This document shows positions 55,105 to 63,962 of a stretch of DNA of 64,000 nt, piece after piece. The notes under the pieces are model-generated. The model searched no databases. It had not been told where the DNA came from and saw only the letters and a list, made by a program, of their open reading frames with translations. Source of the stretch: Bacteroidota bacterium (GTDB taxonomy: Bacteria; Bacteroidota; Bacteroidia; Bacteroidales; Prolixibacteraceae); assembly GCA_023251435.1 (NCBI GenBank), contig JAHEYU010000031.1:1-64000 (forward strand). Direction: 5' to 3'. The position numbers were made by a program, and so were the translations under genes. How positions within the stretch are numbered: position 1 is the first letter of the stretch; each line of letters opens with the position of its first letter.

Positions 55105-56556
55105 TTATTTTTTTACCATCTTCGAACTGATTATTTGGTCGTTAAGGTGAATCCTGCAAATGTAAATTCCACTATTCAACTGATTGACGTATAGTTTCTC
55201 GTTACCCGACTGATAGCGAGAAACAACTTTATTACCTTTCATATCAAACAGTTCGACTAACACCACCTGATTCAAATTTCCTATACCAATTATTACAAAA
55301 TCTGAAGCAGGGTTTGGGAAAACGATTAATTCATGTTTAGTAATATCATTTATCCCTGAAATATTTACCGGTGAATAATATGCCCGCATTTTTCCGCTAA
55401 CAATTAGTTCTCCGGTATCTTCATCGCGTTCGTGGGTAATACCACTGGTAATCATGTGTCTGAAATAATTCTCCAGGTCGCCGTAGGGTAAGAGAAGTTC
55501 GTTATACGAATAAGAATTATTGAATGAATATTCTGTTTTCCAATCGATAAACCATTTATTGGTTGCCATATCCCACTCATAATCAACTTCCTGATACATA
55601 TTTCCATTTGAATCAAAAACATACTCGCTCCTCCATTTAGCCACCAACTCGCTGCTTTGTTGGTTCGATGCATAGCTTGTTTCCCTTGTTAAATTGCCTG
55701 AACTATCATAGACAAATTCACTTCTTGAACTTAACTTCCATCCACCCATAAAATCTGAAGTATAAGTAACTATTTGCTTGAGCGAACCGTCAGCATTGTA
55801 GGTATGTTCAGATTTTGAGAACATTAGGTACTCACTCCCACCATCGGAATAATATCTTGTTTCCAGAGATAATTTTCCCGCCGAATTGTAGGTGAATTCA
55901 TATTTCATTGAAACTTCCCACTGATTCTTTTCATCATCAAACGTGGAACTGATTTGTTGAGTCTTTATTCCAACACTATTGTATGAGTACTCTGTCTTCC
56001 AGCTATTCTGCCATTTAGTCGAGGATAAATCCCATTCAGAACTCAACTCTGTTGAGATATGTCCGTTTGAATTATAAATAGTTTCGTTTTTATAATTATT
56101 TACCCACTTTTTCGCATTTACATCCCATTCAGAATCAATTGTTTGATATTGCTTCCCCTGCGCATTCCATAAAGTTTCGAATTTCCAGTCACCAATCCAT
56201 TTACCAGAGCTTTTATCCCAGAAATAATATATTTCCTGGGTTACATTGCCTGCAGCGTTATACTTGAATTCTGTTTTCGAGGATAAACGAATTTGCTTAG
56301 TAATCGAATCCAATTCTTCCTCAATGATTGAATCAAGTCTTTGCTTAATTACCTGAGCTGATTTGAGAATTGCATTCGACTTTGCACGATGGTTATTAAA
56401 CTGAATTCTTTTGGCATCAATTGCTTTGAATTTATTTTGAATAAACTCATGATTTTCAATTGACTTACTTAAAACCTGAATGCTCTTCGTTGGAGTTTGG
56501 GCAATCACAGAAAGCACCATTAACAGAGCGAGAATCAATGTAAATGTTCTTTTCAT
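55105..56556 (-). CDS. T9SS cargo protein with YD-like repeats
   Basis: 483 residues from the ATG at 56556, where a signal peptide begins (MKRTFTLILALLMVLSVIAQ); an open frame to 56742 is discounted because it lacks a signal and reaches into the terminator of the next gene. Residues about 85-345 contain seven or eight repeats with the pattern Y.N..G......S.WD...KW...W (for example EYSYNSVGIKTQQISSTFDD). The C-terminus has the type IX sorting domain (FPNPASDFVIIG ... LNSGIYICRI ... KMVKK). It is exported across the outer membrane and probably attached to or released from the surface. The repeats resemble DUF3836-like modules; their ligand is unknown. Confidence 0.85.
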   Translation of the reverse strand: MKRTFTLILALLMVLSVIAQTPTKSIQVLSKSIENHEFIQNKFKAIDAKRIQFNNHRAKSNAILKSAQVIKQRLDSIIEEELDSITKQIRLSSKTEFKYNAAGNVTQEIYYFWDKSSGKWIGDWKFETLWNAQGKQYQTIDSEWDVNAKKWVNNYKNETIYNSNGHISTELSSEWDLSSTKWQNSWKTEYSYNSVGIKTQQISSTFDDEKNQWEVSMKYEFTYNSAGKLSLETRYYSDGGSEYLMFSKSEHTYNADGSLKQIVTYTSDFMGGWKLSSRSEFVYDSSGNLTRETSYASNQQSSELVAKWRSEYVFDSNGNMYQEVDYEWDMATNKWFIDWKTEYSFNNSYSYNELLLPYGDLENYFRHMITSGITHERDEDTGELIVSGKMRAYYSPVNISGINDITKHELIVFPNPASDFVIIGIGNLNQVVLVELFDMKGNKVVSRYQSGNEKLYVNQLNSGIYICRIHLNDQIISSKMVKK

Positions 56557-56614
56557 AGCTTTGAATTTTAGATTAATGTGACTAATGCTATGAAAGTTAC
56601 AAAATTTAAACTTA

Positions 56615-56643
56615 CAAAAAAAGTCATTGGTAACCCAATGACT
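56615..56643 (-). terminator. Rho-independent terminator after the SDF symporter
   Basis: AGTCATTGG (56622-56630) pairs with CCAATGACT (56635-56643) around TAAC; on the minus strand seven T residues follow. Confidence 0.88.
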
Positions 56644-56678
56644 CATATAAAAGATCAAGTTTCGTATTACAAAAGAAA

Positions 56679-57896
56679 TCAGACATTCAAGGTTTCCCCT
56701 TCTGATTTGGCAATAATTACAGCTGCGCAGGTATCGCCCCAAACATTTACTGTGGTGCGCGACATATCCAAAATCCGGTCAACAGCCAAAATAAGCCCAA
56801 CTCCTTCCAACGGTAGGTTTACCGCTGTTAAAACAATGGTCATCATTACCAGTCCGGCCATTGGGATACCAGCAGAACCAATGGCTGCCAAAAGAGCAGT
56901 AACCACCACAATTGCCTGTTGACTCACAGAGAGATGAATTCCATAAGCCTGTGCTATAAAAATAACGGCAACACATTCGTAAAGTGCAGTTCCATTCATA
57001 TTAATGGTAGCTCCTAATGGCAGCGTAAAACTTGATATTTTTGACGAAACCCCATTTTTGTGTTCGGTGGCTTCCATCGATAAAGGAAGGGCGGCATTGG
57101 ATGATGATGTTGAGAATGCGGTTAGCAATGGAGTTGCCATATTCCTGAAATGCTTATAGGGATTGGCTTTTCCAAGAATTTTTACCGACAATGGCAAAAT
57201 AATTCCGGCATGTACAATTAAGGCCACAAAAACTGTCAACATATAAATTCCAAGGCTTCCGGCAATATTTCCGAGTGACCCGGCGTTTTTTGCTACTTCT
57301 TTTGCAACTATGGCAAACACACCAAGTGGCGTAAAACGAATGATGAACATTGTAATTTTCATCATAACTTCAAAAATAGAATCAAATAAACTGACCAAAA
57401 ATTCTTGCTTTTTCTGTGGAATTTGCGTGATGAAAGCGCCAAACAGAATGGCAAAAAAGATTATCGGAAGTATCTCGCCATTGGCCATGGCATCAAATAT
57501 ATTATCAGGGATGGTTCGAATCAGGATATCGCTCACTGAAGTACTGGCTGTTGGCAGATTATTCAGAGTTTCGGCATTTCCAAGATTTGCGCCAACGCCC
57601 GGCTGAAACAGATTGACGAAAAATAATCCTATCAAAATAGCTATCAGGCTGGTTACGATGTAGTACGAAATGGTTTTAATTCCCAAACGCCCCAGATTCG
57701 AGCCGCCGCCAATACTTGCCACTCCGCTGATGATAGAGCTTAAAATAAGCGGAACCACTACCATATTCAGTCCACGTAAAAAAATTACCCCCATCCACGA
57801 TATATATTGAACAAGATCGGGTGCAAAATATCCAAAAGCAACAGCAAGAATCAGGGCAATCAATATTTGCCAGTGAAGTTTAATTTTCGAAAGCAT
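56679..57896 (-). CDS. Dicarboxylate/amino acid:cation symporter (SDF family)
   Basis: 405 residues from the ATG at 57896; an open frame to 58016 would add 40 residues without family match. Membrane helices, reentrant loops and the SDF signatures are visible: ISSIISGVASIGGGSNLGRLG, FSTSSSNAALPLSME (the Ser-rich hairpin HP1), LPLGATINMNGTALYE and AAIGSAGIPMAGLV (HP2). It imports acidic amino acids or C4-dicarboxylates with Na+ or H+. The substrate is not decidable. It is a single gene with its own terminator. Confidence 0.93.
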   Translation of the reverse strand: MLSKIKLHWQILIALILAVAFGYFAPDLVQYISWMGVIFLRGLNMVVVPLILSSIISGVASIGGGSNLGRLGIKTISYYIVTSLIAILIGLFFVNLFQPGVGANLGNAETLNNLPTASTSVSDILIRTIPDNIFDAMANGEILPIIFFAILFGAFITQIPQKKQEFLVSLFDSIFEVMMKITMFIIRFTPLGVFAIVAKEVAKNAGSLGNIAGSLGIYMLTVFVALIVHAGIILPLSVKILGKANPYKHFRNMATPLLTAFSTSSSNAALPLSMEATEHKNGVSSKISSFTLPLGATINMNGTALYECVAVIFIAQAYGIHLSVSQQAIVVVTALLAAIGSAGIPMAGLVMMTIVLTAVNLPLEGVGLILAVDRILDMSRTTVNVWGDTCAAVIIAKSEGETLNV

Positions 57897-58165
57897 ACAT
57901 AGGTTTTTAACGGGAATGACAAATGTAATAAAATTGGAAAGAGAAAAAATTTCATACAAATTCAATCTTATCGACCCATCGATTCCTGAACCTTTCGTGC
58001 ATATTATTTGCCTCAAAATATCCGCTAAAAATAATACAGGAAAACATGAGGCACAACAAAGCTAAATTCGGAATTACCGTTCAATCAGTCATTCCTGCCG
58101 CTCGCTAAATGCTTCTTTGTTTCTTTATGTTTTTCATCCACCTTTGGGGAAACAAATCAGCAACC

Positions 58166-61100
58166 ATGAAAACGATTATTTTCAACCTTGCCGTCCTTCT
58201 TGCTTCTATTCTGCTTACACTTTCTTCAAATGCGAAACAAGCTCAGGTCAACTTCAAAGAAAACGAGGAACTGATTTATGAATGGACGGAAAAAGAAATA
58301 TTCTTTTCTGCTGACCAAAAGCCATTTACCGATCGGTATCTAACAAACAGGTTCTCTCTTGTGATGGGCAAAATAAATGACAATAAGCTAAGCTTTACTG
58401 CACAGATGCTGAAAAAGGCAGAAAGATACCTCCAATCGGATGAAGTTTATGCCAAAGATTATGCCTTTCCGATAATGAACAGATTTTTCCGGGAAATACA
58501 CCTTGGTGATATTCCGGAAGAAATTCTTTATCAGGTTCAGTTCAAATACGAGTTGGACCTAAATACAAACTCGGTTCAACTCACCAATAGGGTTGAGATT
58601 CTGGAACAGTGCCACGGAATTTTGTCAAACAAAGGTTATTCAGATAAAACTCGTTCATGGGTAATTGGAATTATCAATAAATGGGATCTGCAATGGCAAA
58701 GCGATGTATTTCTAATGCCATTTATATTTCTGAATGTAGATTTGGACCAACCAACGATAAAATCAGAAAGGCTTGGAGCCGATCTGTCTGTTAAGTCGCG
58801 TAATGACGAAATCGTTGAACTGGTAAATTTGGCTCACGATTCAATAAAGAAACTGAGTTGTCAACTCGACCTGCAGACCAGATTATTGACCAATCTTTCT
58901 GAAGAAAAACCGATAAAAAACGAAGAAAAGGGATCAAGCCTGATAATTTTCCAAGGTAATTTCAAGATAAAAAAGGTAAGTGAATTAAAACTGATAAAAC
59001 GGTCAATCCAAAAATCGCAAAACATCATTGTTTGTGGCCGTATTGAAAACCCGGTAAATGACCACATTGTGCTTTATACACTAAACAGGGCTTTCGGAAA
59101 CGAATTGGACAGCAAAGATGTTTATCTTGACAAAGCAGGAAACTTCAGGATCGAAACCAAATTACAGCACAACGGTTTGGTTATTTTGGTTCAACCAAAC
59201 AAAAAGCAAAATATTAATTCTGCACAATTTCTGCTTTATGCAGAACCCGGTGACTCCATCTACATCAAGACCCGATTAACGTTGAATAAAGAATCAACCC
59301 AAAACATCATGAGGTATGAATCGGTTGAATTTTCGGGTGATCGTAAAACGGAAGCTGAATTTTTGATGAAATATCAGCAGGAATGGGGAATGCCCCCATA
59401 CAACACACTATACAGCAGGCTCTATAATGGAGAGCAAAGTAATTGGATTGAAAGATATATTGGCTCATTTGACAAGTTGAATGGAATGTTGCTGGACTAT
59501 AAAAAAGATTTGGCCCCGGAATCAGTAACATTTATAGAACGCGAACTTCAGGCTATATTTTATACGAGATTATTCGAAGCGGTTACAGCGAGCCAACTCC
59601 CATTCGGTACTTTTCCTGGCATCAATCTAATACCTAAACAATTGGAAGGTTTGGTCAAAAACATGCTCGACACCGTCGAAATTGATAGAATTTACAATGA
59701 CTATGGCATTTTCTCACGAGACCTTACCATGCGATATGTCAGGTATAAAATTGGACAGATTGTTCCTGAAAATCCAATAATGTACAGATTTACAAACTCA
59801 ATCGCAGGCAACGATTTAGAGCAAACGGTTCAATTCACAAAAATGGTACTGAGCGGATCAGCGCTTTACCGGACCATAGCGCAACAACTTTCTATGCTTT
59901 TCACAAACAATGTCGGCTATTCCAATAATTCAAATATTTGGCAACCTTATGCGCTCGAAACCCTTGAATTAATGCAAAAACGTAGCAGCGACAAAGAATT
60001 CAACAAGGAAATAGAAGCGCTAATTTCCAATCAGTTACATTGGAGTAATTCACGATATGTTCCCAATGTTACATTTCTTGACCTTCAAAGAAAAGAAACC
60101 AAACTTGGCTCTCTTATTTCGAAAAAACCAGCCATTGTTTTTGCCGGGTCCAATTGGTCAGTAGCCCGCTATGAAATGGACGATGAAGTAAAAAAGCATC
60201 CTGAATATAATTTTGTATTAATCAACGAAGGCACCAATTACGATCTCTGGAAAGACTGGAATAACCGCGCAGAACCGCTTTCACACCAGCTTTTTCTGCT
60301 GAACGATTCTATCCGTTTGACCGAAATTTTTCTTGACAACATTAATATGTATATCATTTACAACGAATCAGGTGAACGCATCGGGTTTGAAAAGGATCTG
60401 GGGAAAGCTGTCTCAATTGCAGAAGAAAGTCTTAAACCAAAAAAGAAGGAAATCAATAAATCAACATTGCAGGGAGTTATCATCGTTCTGGCAGCATCTT
60501 TGTTTTTTTTCCTGATTTTGTTTCTGGCCTACAAATATCGGATGAAACAGCGCCTGAAGAAACAAACTCAGGAAAAGCGGTTGCGCGAATTGCAGATGGC
60601 CGCCATTCGGGCACAAATGAATCCGCACTTTCTTTTCAACAGTTTGAATTCGGTACAAAACCTCATTCAGCAAAACAGGGCCCAGGAGGCCCATTTGTAT
60701 TTATCTGACTTTGCCGGACTGATACGGAAAGTGCTCCGTAACTCGGATAAGGAAGAAGTTTCGCTGGCCGAAGAGCTGGAAACATTGGAACAATATCTGA
60801 ACCTTGAAAAACTGCGCTTCGATTTTGAATACACTATCGAGGTGGATAATGGAATCGACCAGAACCTGTTTATGCTGCCTTCCATGATTTTACAACCCGT
60901 GGCCGAAAATGCGCTGATGCACGGACTTCAGCACAAAACAGGCGATAAAAAGCTATCAATTCAGATTCATAAAACTGGGAATACCATACAAACTACTATT
61001 GAAGACAACGGCATTGGAATTGAGGCTGCGAAAAAGCTCAAAACCAAGTCGAATGGTGTGGGTTTGCGCATGAACGAAGAGCGCATCCAGATGATGAAAG

Positions 61101-61198
61101 AAAAATACGGTGGCAATTATTCGTTCAAACTGATTGACCTTACGGAGCAGGGAATGGAAGGCACACGGGTCGAAATTGTTATTCCGGAAGAGCAATAA
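58166..61198 (+). CDS. LytS/YehU-type sensor kinase with degenerate thioredoxin sensor
   Basis: 1,010 residues from the ATG at 58166, where the signal peptide starts (MKTIIFNLAVLLASILLTLS); an ATG at 58109 would add 19 residues. An extracytoplasmic helical region (40-250) is followed by a DUF4369-like beta domain (about 283-395) and helices. A thioredoxin-like domain lies at about 632-755, in which the WCxxC place reads NWSVAR (no Cys). One membrane segment (768-790) leads to the cytoplasmic LytS-type kinase with H821 in QMNPHFLFNSLNSVQN, and the ATPase N-box QPVAENALMHG, EDNGIGI and GVGLRM. The cognate LytTR response regulator is likely the gene starting at 63963, whose neighbour is a TlpA-like protein of the same architecture. 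Confidence 0.9.
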   Translation: MKTIIFNLAVLLASILLTLSSNAKQAQVNFKENEELIYEWTEKEIFFSADQKPFTDRYLTNRFSLVMGKINDNKLSFTAQMLKKAERYLQSDEVYAKDYAFPIMNRFFREIHLGDIPEEILYQVQFKYELDLNTNSVQLTNRVEILEQCHGILSNKGYSDKTRSWVIGIINKWDLQWQSDVFLMPFIFLNVDLDQPTIKSERLGADLSVKSRNDEIVELVNLAHDSIKKLSCQLDLQTRLLTNLSEEKPIKNEEKGSSLIIFQGNFKIKKVSELKLIKRSIQKSQNIIVCGRIENPVNDHIVLYTLNRAFGNELDSKDVYLDKAGNFRIETKLQHNGLVILVQPNKKQNINSAQFLLYAEPGDSIYIKTRLTLNKESTQNIMRYESVEFSGDRKTEAEFLMKYQQEWGMPPYNTLYSRLYNGEQSNWIERYIGSFDKLNGMLLDYKKDLAPESVTFIERELQAIFYTRLFEAVTASQLPFGTFPGINLIPKQLEGLVKNMLDTVEIDRIYNDYGIFSRDLTMRYVRYKIGQIVPENPIMYRFTNSIAGNDLEQTVQFTKMVLSGSALYRTIAQQLSMLFTNNVGYSNNSNIWQPYALETLELMQKRSSDKEFNKEIEALISNQLHWSNSRYVPNVTFLDLQRKETKLGSLISKKPAIVFAGSNWSVARYEMDDEVKKHPEYNFVLINEGTNYDLWKDWNNRAEPLSHQLFLLNDSIRLTEIFLDNINMYIIYNESGERIGFEKDLGKAVSIAEESLKPKKKEINKSTLQGVIIVLAASLFFFLILFLAYKYRMKQRLKKQTQEKRLRELQMAAIRAQMNPHFLFNSLNSVQNLIQQNRAQEAHLYLSDFAGLIRKVLRNSDKEEVSLAEELETLEQYLNLEKLRFDFEYTIEVDNGIDQNLFMLPSMILQPVAENALMHGLQHKTGDKKLSIQIHKTGNTIQTTIEDNGIGIEAAKKLKTKSNGVGLRMNEERIQMMKEKYGGNYSFKLIDLTEQGMEGTRVEIVIPEEQ

Positions 61199-61257
61199 AA
61201 TGATCCGGCATTCATCGAAGAGTCAATTACATACAATTTATAAACAGAAATTATTCT

Positions 61258-61265
61258 TATCTTTG
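61258..61265 (+). promoter_or_regulatory. Possible promoter box for the Xre/RES pair
   Basis: TATCTTTG (TAnnTTTG), 22 bases before the antitoxin ATG; the -33 element is weak. Confidence 0.35.
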
Positions 61266-61287
61266 AGCGAATAAATTCACTTTTAAT

Positions 61288-61674
61288 ATGAAAGCACTTG
61301 AAATTTCAGAAAAAGATTTCCTGATCGGAGCAAGAAAAGGCATCCAAAAATCTATGCTTTTGTCAATTGCCCGTGAATCAGGATTAACATTGAAAGAACT
61401 TACTTCGTACCTAAGGATTTCAACGCGGTCGATTCAGGATAAAGAACCTACACAACTTATTGCCCCCGGCCCTTCCGAACGGGCTTTGTATATAGCAAAA
61501 CTCTTCAAATCAGGAATTTATGCATTCGGTAGTCGGGAAAAATTCCACCGTTGGCTGAATTCGACCAATGCGGTAATGGGTGGGGAAAAGCCTGCTTCGT
61601 ACCTAGATACATTTTCCGGAATACAACTTGTTCTGGACGAATTGAACGCTATTGAATACGGATTTTCAGCCTAA
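61288..61674 (+). CDS. Xre/MbcA/ParS-type antitoxin
   Basis: 128 residues. The N-terminal half has a helix-turn-helix (ESGLTLKELTSYLRISTRSI, 31-50) and the C-terminal half the toxin-binding DUF2384 (about 68-124, with ALYIAKLFKSGIYAFGSREK and FHRWLNSTNAVMGGEKPASY). It binds and neutralises the RES toxin and probably represses its own promoter. Its stop overlaps the toxin start (TAATG at 61672-61676), showing translational coupling. Confidence 0.93.
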   Translation: MKALEISEKDFLIGARKGIQKSMLLSIARESGLTLKELTSYLRISTRSIQDKEPTQLIAPGPSERALYIAKLFKSGIYAFGSREKFHRWLNSTNAVMGGEKPASYLDTFSGIQLVLDELNAIEYGFSA

Positions 61675-62138
61675 TGATTGTTTACAGGATTACAAATGAA
61701 GAACATTCTGCTCTTGATGGAATGGGTGGACTGTATGGCCCTGGAAGGTGGCATAAAAAGGGAAATCTGGTTATCTACACCTCCGAACATGCCTCTCTGG
61801 CTGCGTGGGAAAAGATTGTTCACGTAGCAAGCTTTGAAAACCTTCCAAACAATCTTTTTCTGGTCGAAATTGAGATACCTGACGGGATAGAAATTCAAAC
61901 AGTTCCGCAATCGGTTCTGGTGGGTGGATGGGACAGCTTTCCTTTTGCCAGTGAAACAGTTAATTACGGCACATCCTTTTTGCGAAAAAAAGAACATCTG
62001 GCACTCAAAGTACCTTCGGTTATTATACCAACCGAGTACAATATCATCCTAAACCCTCTTCACCCGGGCATCCATTTTTGCAAAGTCATCAGCAAGACAC
62101 CATTTATATTCGACAAACGAGCCTTTAAAGATCTTTGA
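61674..62138 (+). CDS. RES-domain toxin
   Basis: 154 residues. RES signature residues are present: Y4-R5 (VYRIT), GPGRWHKKG (22-30), Y35 and E46 in IYTSEHASLAAWE, and a final L-N-P-x-H-P (ILNPLHP). RES toxins deplete NAD+, some by phosphorolysis, so the gene is expected to be harmful without its antitoxin. It is complete, with no frameshift. The pair sits between a sensor kinase and its likely response regulator. Confidence 0.93.
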   Translation: MIVYRITNEEHSALDGMGGLYGPGRWHKKGNLVIYTSEHASLAAWEKIVHVASFENLPNNLFLVEIEIPDGIEIQTVPQSVLVGGWDSFPFASETVNYGTSFLRKKEHLALKVPSVIIPTEYNIILNPLHPGIHFCKVISKTPFIFDKRAFKDL

Positions 62139-62144
62139 TAGCTT

Positions 62145-62183
62145 ATGCCTATTTCAGCACTCATTGTTGACGACGAAAAGTAA
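62145..62183 (+). pseudogene. Broken LytTR-type response regulator, first 12 codons
   Basis: ATG at 62145 encodes MPISALIVDDEK and then a TAA. The downstream bases in the same frame resume GREK, as in the family order VDDEKHGRE, so the TAA replaces a His codon and the sequence decays soon after. The same 12 residues start the gene at 63963. The two DNA stretches differ at three synonymous third positions, so this is an old homologous copy and not a recent duplication. Confidence 0.8.
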
Positions 62184-62291
62184 GGACGGGAAAAATTCGA
62201 TCTATATTTTGAAACTGGCAAATACAGTTCAGATGTTCTACGTGTATTTAGATGCAAATTAAAACAAACCAAAAACAACAACTAAATTATT

Positions 62292-63812
62292 ATGCAGATT
62301 GGATATTTTAAAATCATCATCACCCGATTAATAGTACTTGGATTGATATTGACAGGGACAATTTCTTGTTTTGGAATGCAATTGAAAAGATTCAAGTTAG
62401 GTGAAACTGCGGTAGTTCTGTTTTCATTTCAAAATGTCTCAGATACTTTGAAATTAAGCTTATACAATTTGCCTATTATACAAACATCAAAATTTGAAAA
62501 AACGACATTTGTAGACACGAAAGAAAATAAAAAGCAGTTTGTTATTCCCTGTGAATATCCTTCTCTAATTCACTTTTATGTTGGCAATAATGCATTTACA
62601 GGATTTACTTATCCTGCTGATACGCTTAAGATTTTCGTTCGCATGAAGAATACAAAAGAAACTGACACTATTTATTTTGAAGGTATTACAAAAGAAATTT
62701 GCCACTATTATCTAAAGAAAAAACAACAATTACAATATCAAGACCTGAGACTTCCATTAAATCAAGTAGCTCTTGTCCCCAATGAGATATTACAAAATAC
62801 TGATAGTTTGATGAACAATGAATTAACTTTTCTTGACAACTATCTCAAGAATACAATCCTTCCTGATTGGTTTATTCAAACTGAAAGAAATCAAATTATT
62901 TATCTATGCAATAGTTTTAAGGAATCACAAGAAACCTATACTAAAAGATATCTAAATAAACCATTTAATTCTGGTGCCGATTACTATAAATCGATAGACA
63001 CATTACAGATTGATAATCCTCAAGCCATTTATTCATATTGGTATTTCTTCTTTTTGAAAAATCATTTGGTTCACAAGAACATCAAAGGAGAGGGATTAAG
63101 CACCAAAGAATTAATGGATTTAACTACTAAAACCGCATTGTCTAAAGCAAATGAAAACCTGAATGGAGAAGTACGTGACATTTTTGAGTATAATGTCCTT
63201 AATTCATACTTAAGTGTAACTAAAGAGTTAAAAAACTTTGACCAAATATTTTTTGAGCATAAAAATAACTTTTCACTCCAATATTATTCGAATGATTTAA
63301 TCAAAAAGAGAAGTCTATTAACAGATTCAATTGTTTTAAACAGAAATGATGAATACAGGAATAATATAAAAAAAGCAGTAAAAGAAAACGATACTATCCC
63401 ATATTTCTATTTGCCTGATATAAATGGAGATTTTTATTCCTCCAATAGCTTTACAAGAAAAATCATTTATATTAATTTTTGGGCAACTTGGTGCAAATCC
63501 TGCGTTGCATCGATACCTGATAAGAATGTACTAATTGAAAAGTTCAAAGATTCCGATAATGTCGTATTTTTAAATATCTGTGTTTTATCTAAAAAAGATA
63601 ATTGGGAGAAAATCGTCACTGAAAAAAAGTTAAATGGGATTAACCTTTTTGCAAATAAGAACTGGAGTGACGTGCTTATTCAAAAGTATAATTTAAGCGA
63701 ATATCCAACCTACTTCTTAATTCAGAACGGTCGAATTATTAAGCCATATTGCGATGGACCAAAAAACGTTGAAAATGACATCGGACTAATTGTAAATAGA
63801 ATAATTAGATGA
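62292..63812 (+). CDS. TlpA-like thioredoxin-fold protein
   Basis: 506 residues. An N-terminal hydrophobic segment (10-26) and Cys near residue 26 suggest an exported or lipid-anchored protein, although the lipobox is weak. Residues about 30-130 are a beta domain like DUF4369, followed by helices (150-350). The thioredoxin domain (about 365-500) has the redox pair C401/C404 in WATWCKSC, and the cis-Pro segment EYPTYFLIQNG. It is probably a thiol-disulphide reductase-type protein. Its domain order mirrors the periplasmic part of the kinase at 58166, where the Cys are lost. It lies between the response regulator fragment and the intact copy. Confidence 0.85.
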   Translation: MQIGYFKIIITRLIVLGLILTGTISCFGMQLKRFKLGETAVVLFSFQNVSDTLKLSLYNLPIIQTSKFEKTTFVDTKENKKQFVIPCEYPSLIHFYVGNNAFTGFTYPADTLKIFVRMKNTKETDTIYFEGITKEICHYYLKKKQQLQYQDLRLPLNQVALVPNEILQNTDSLMNNELTFLDNYLKNTILPDWFIQTERNQIIYLCNSFKESQETYTKRYLNKPFNSGADYYKSIDTLQIDNPQAIYSYWYFFFLKNHLVHKNIKGEGLSTKELMDLTTKTALSKANENLNGEVRDIFEYNVLNSYLSVTKELKNFDQIFFEHKNNFSLQYYSNDLIKKRSLLTDSIVLNRNDEYRNNIKKAVKENDTIPYFYLPDINGDFYSSNSFTRKIIYINFWATWCKSCVASIPDKNVLIEKFKDSDNVVFLNICVLSKKDNWEKIVTEKKLNGINLFANKNWSDVLIQKYNLSEYPTYFLIQNGRIIKPYCDGPKNVENDIGLIVNRIIR

Positions 63813-63962
63813 AATTAGTAGTGATAATGTCTGTTGTTAATCGAGTGGGCGGCTCTCCGCCAGTAAATAGCTGTCATATAGTTCGACTCTATCACCGCAA
63901 TAATCTAGTATTTATGTGCGATTTTTTAACAGTGGTTCTTTAATCAAAATTTATAATTGCTT

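Noticed and set aside
56556-56742. N-terminal extension of the T9SS cargo protein
   Set aside because: The signal peptide begins at the internal ATG (56556); the extension includes the terminator of the neighbouring symporter gene and overlaps that gene.
57896-58016. N-terminal extension of the SDF symporter
   Set aside because: The family start (membrane helix after MLSKIKLHWQ) begins at 57896; the extra 40 residues have no counterpart in the family.
63841-63860. GGCGG-CTCT-CCGCC hairpin before the last gene
   Set aside because: The stem is only five base pairs without a T-tract; it is too weak to call a terminator.
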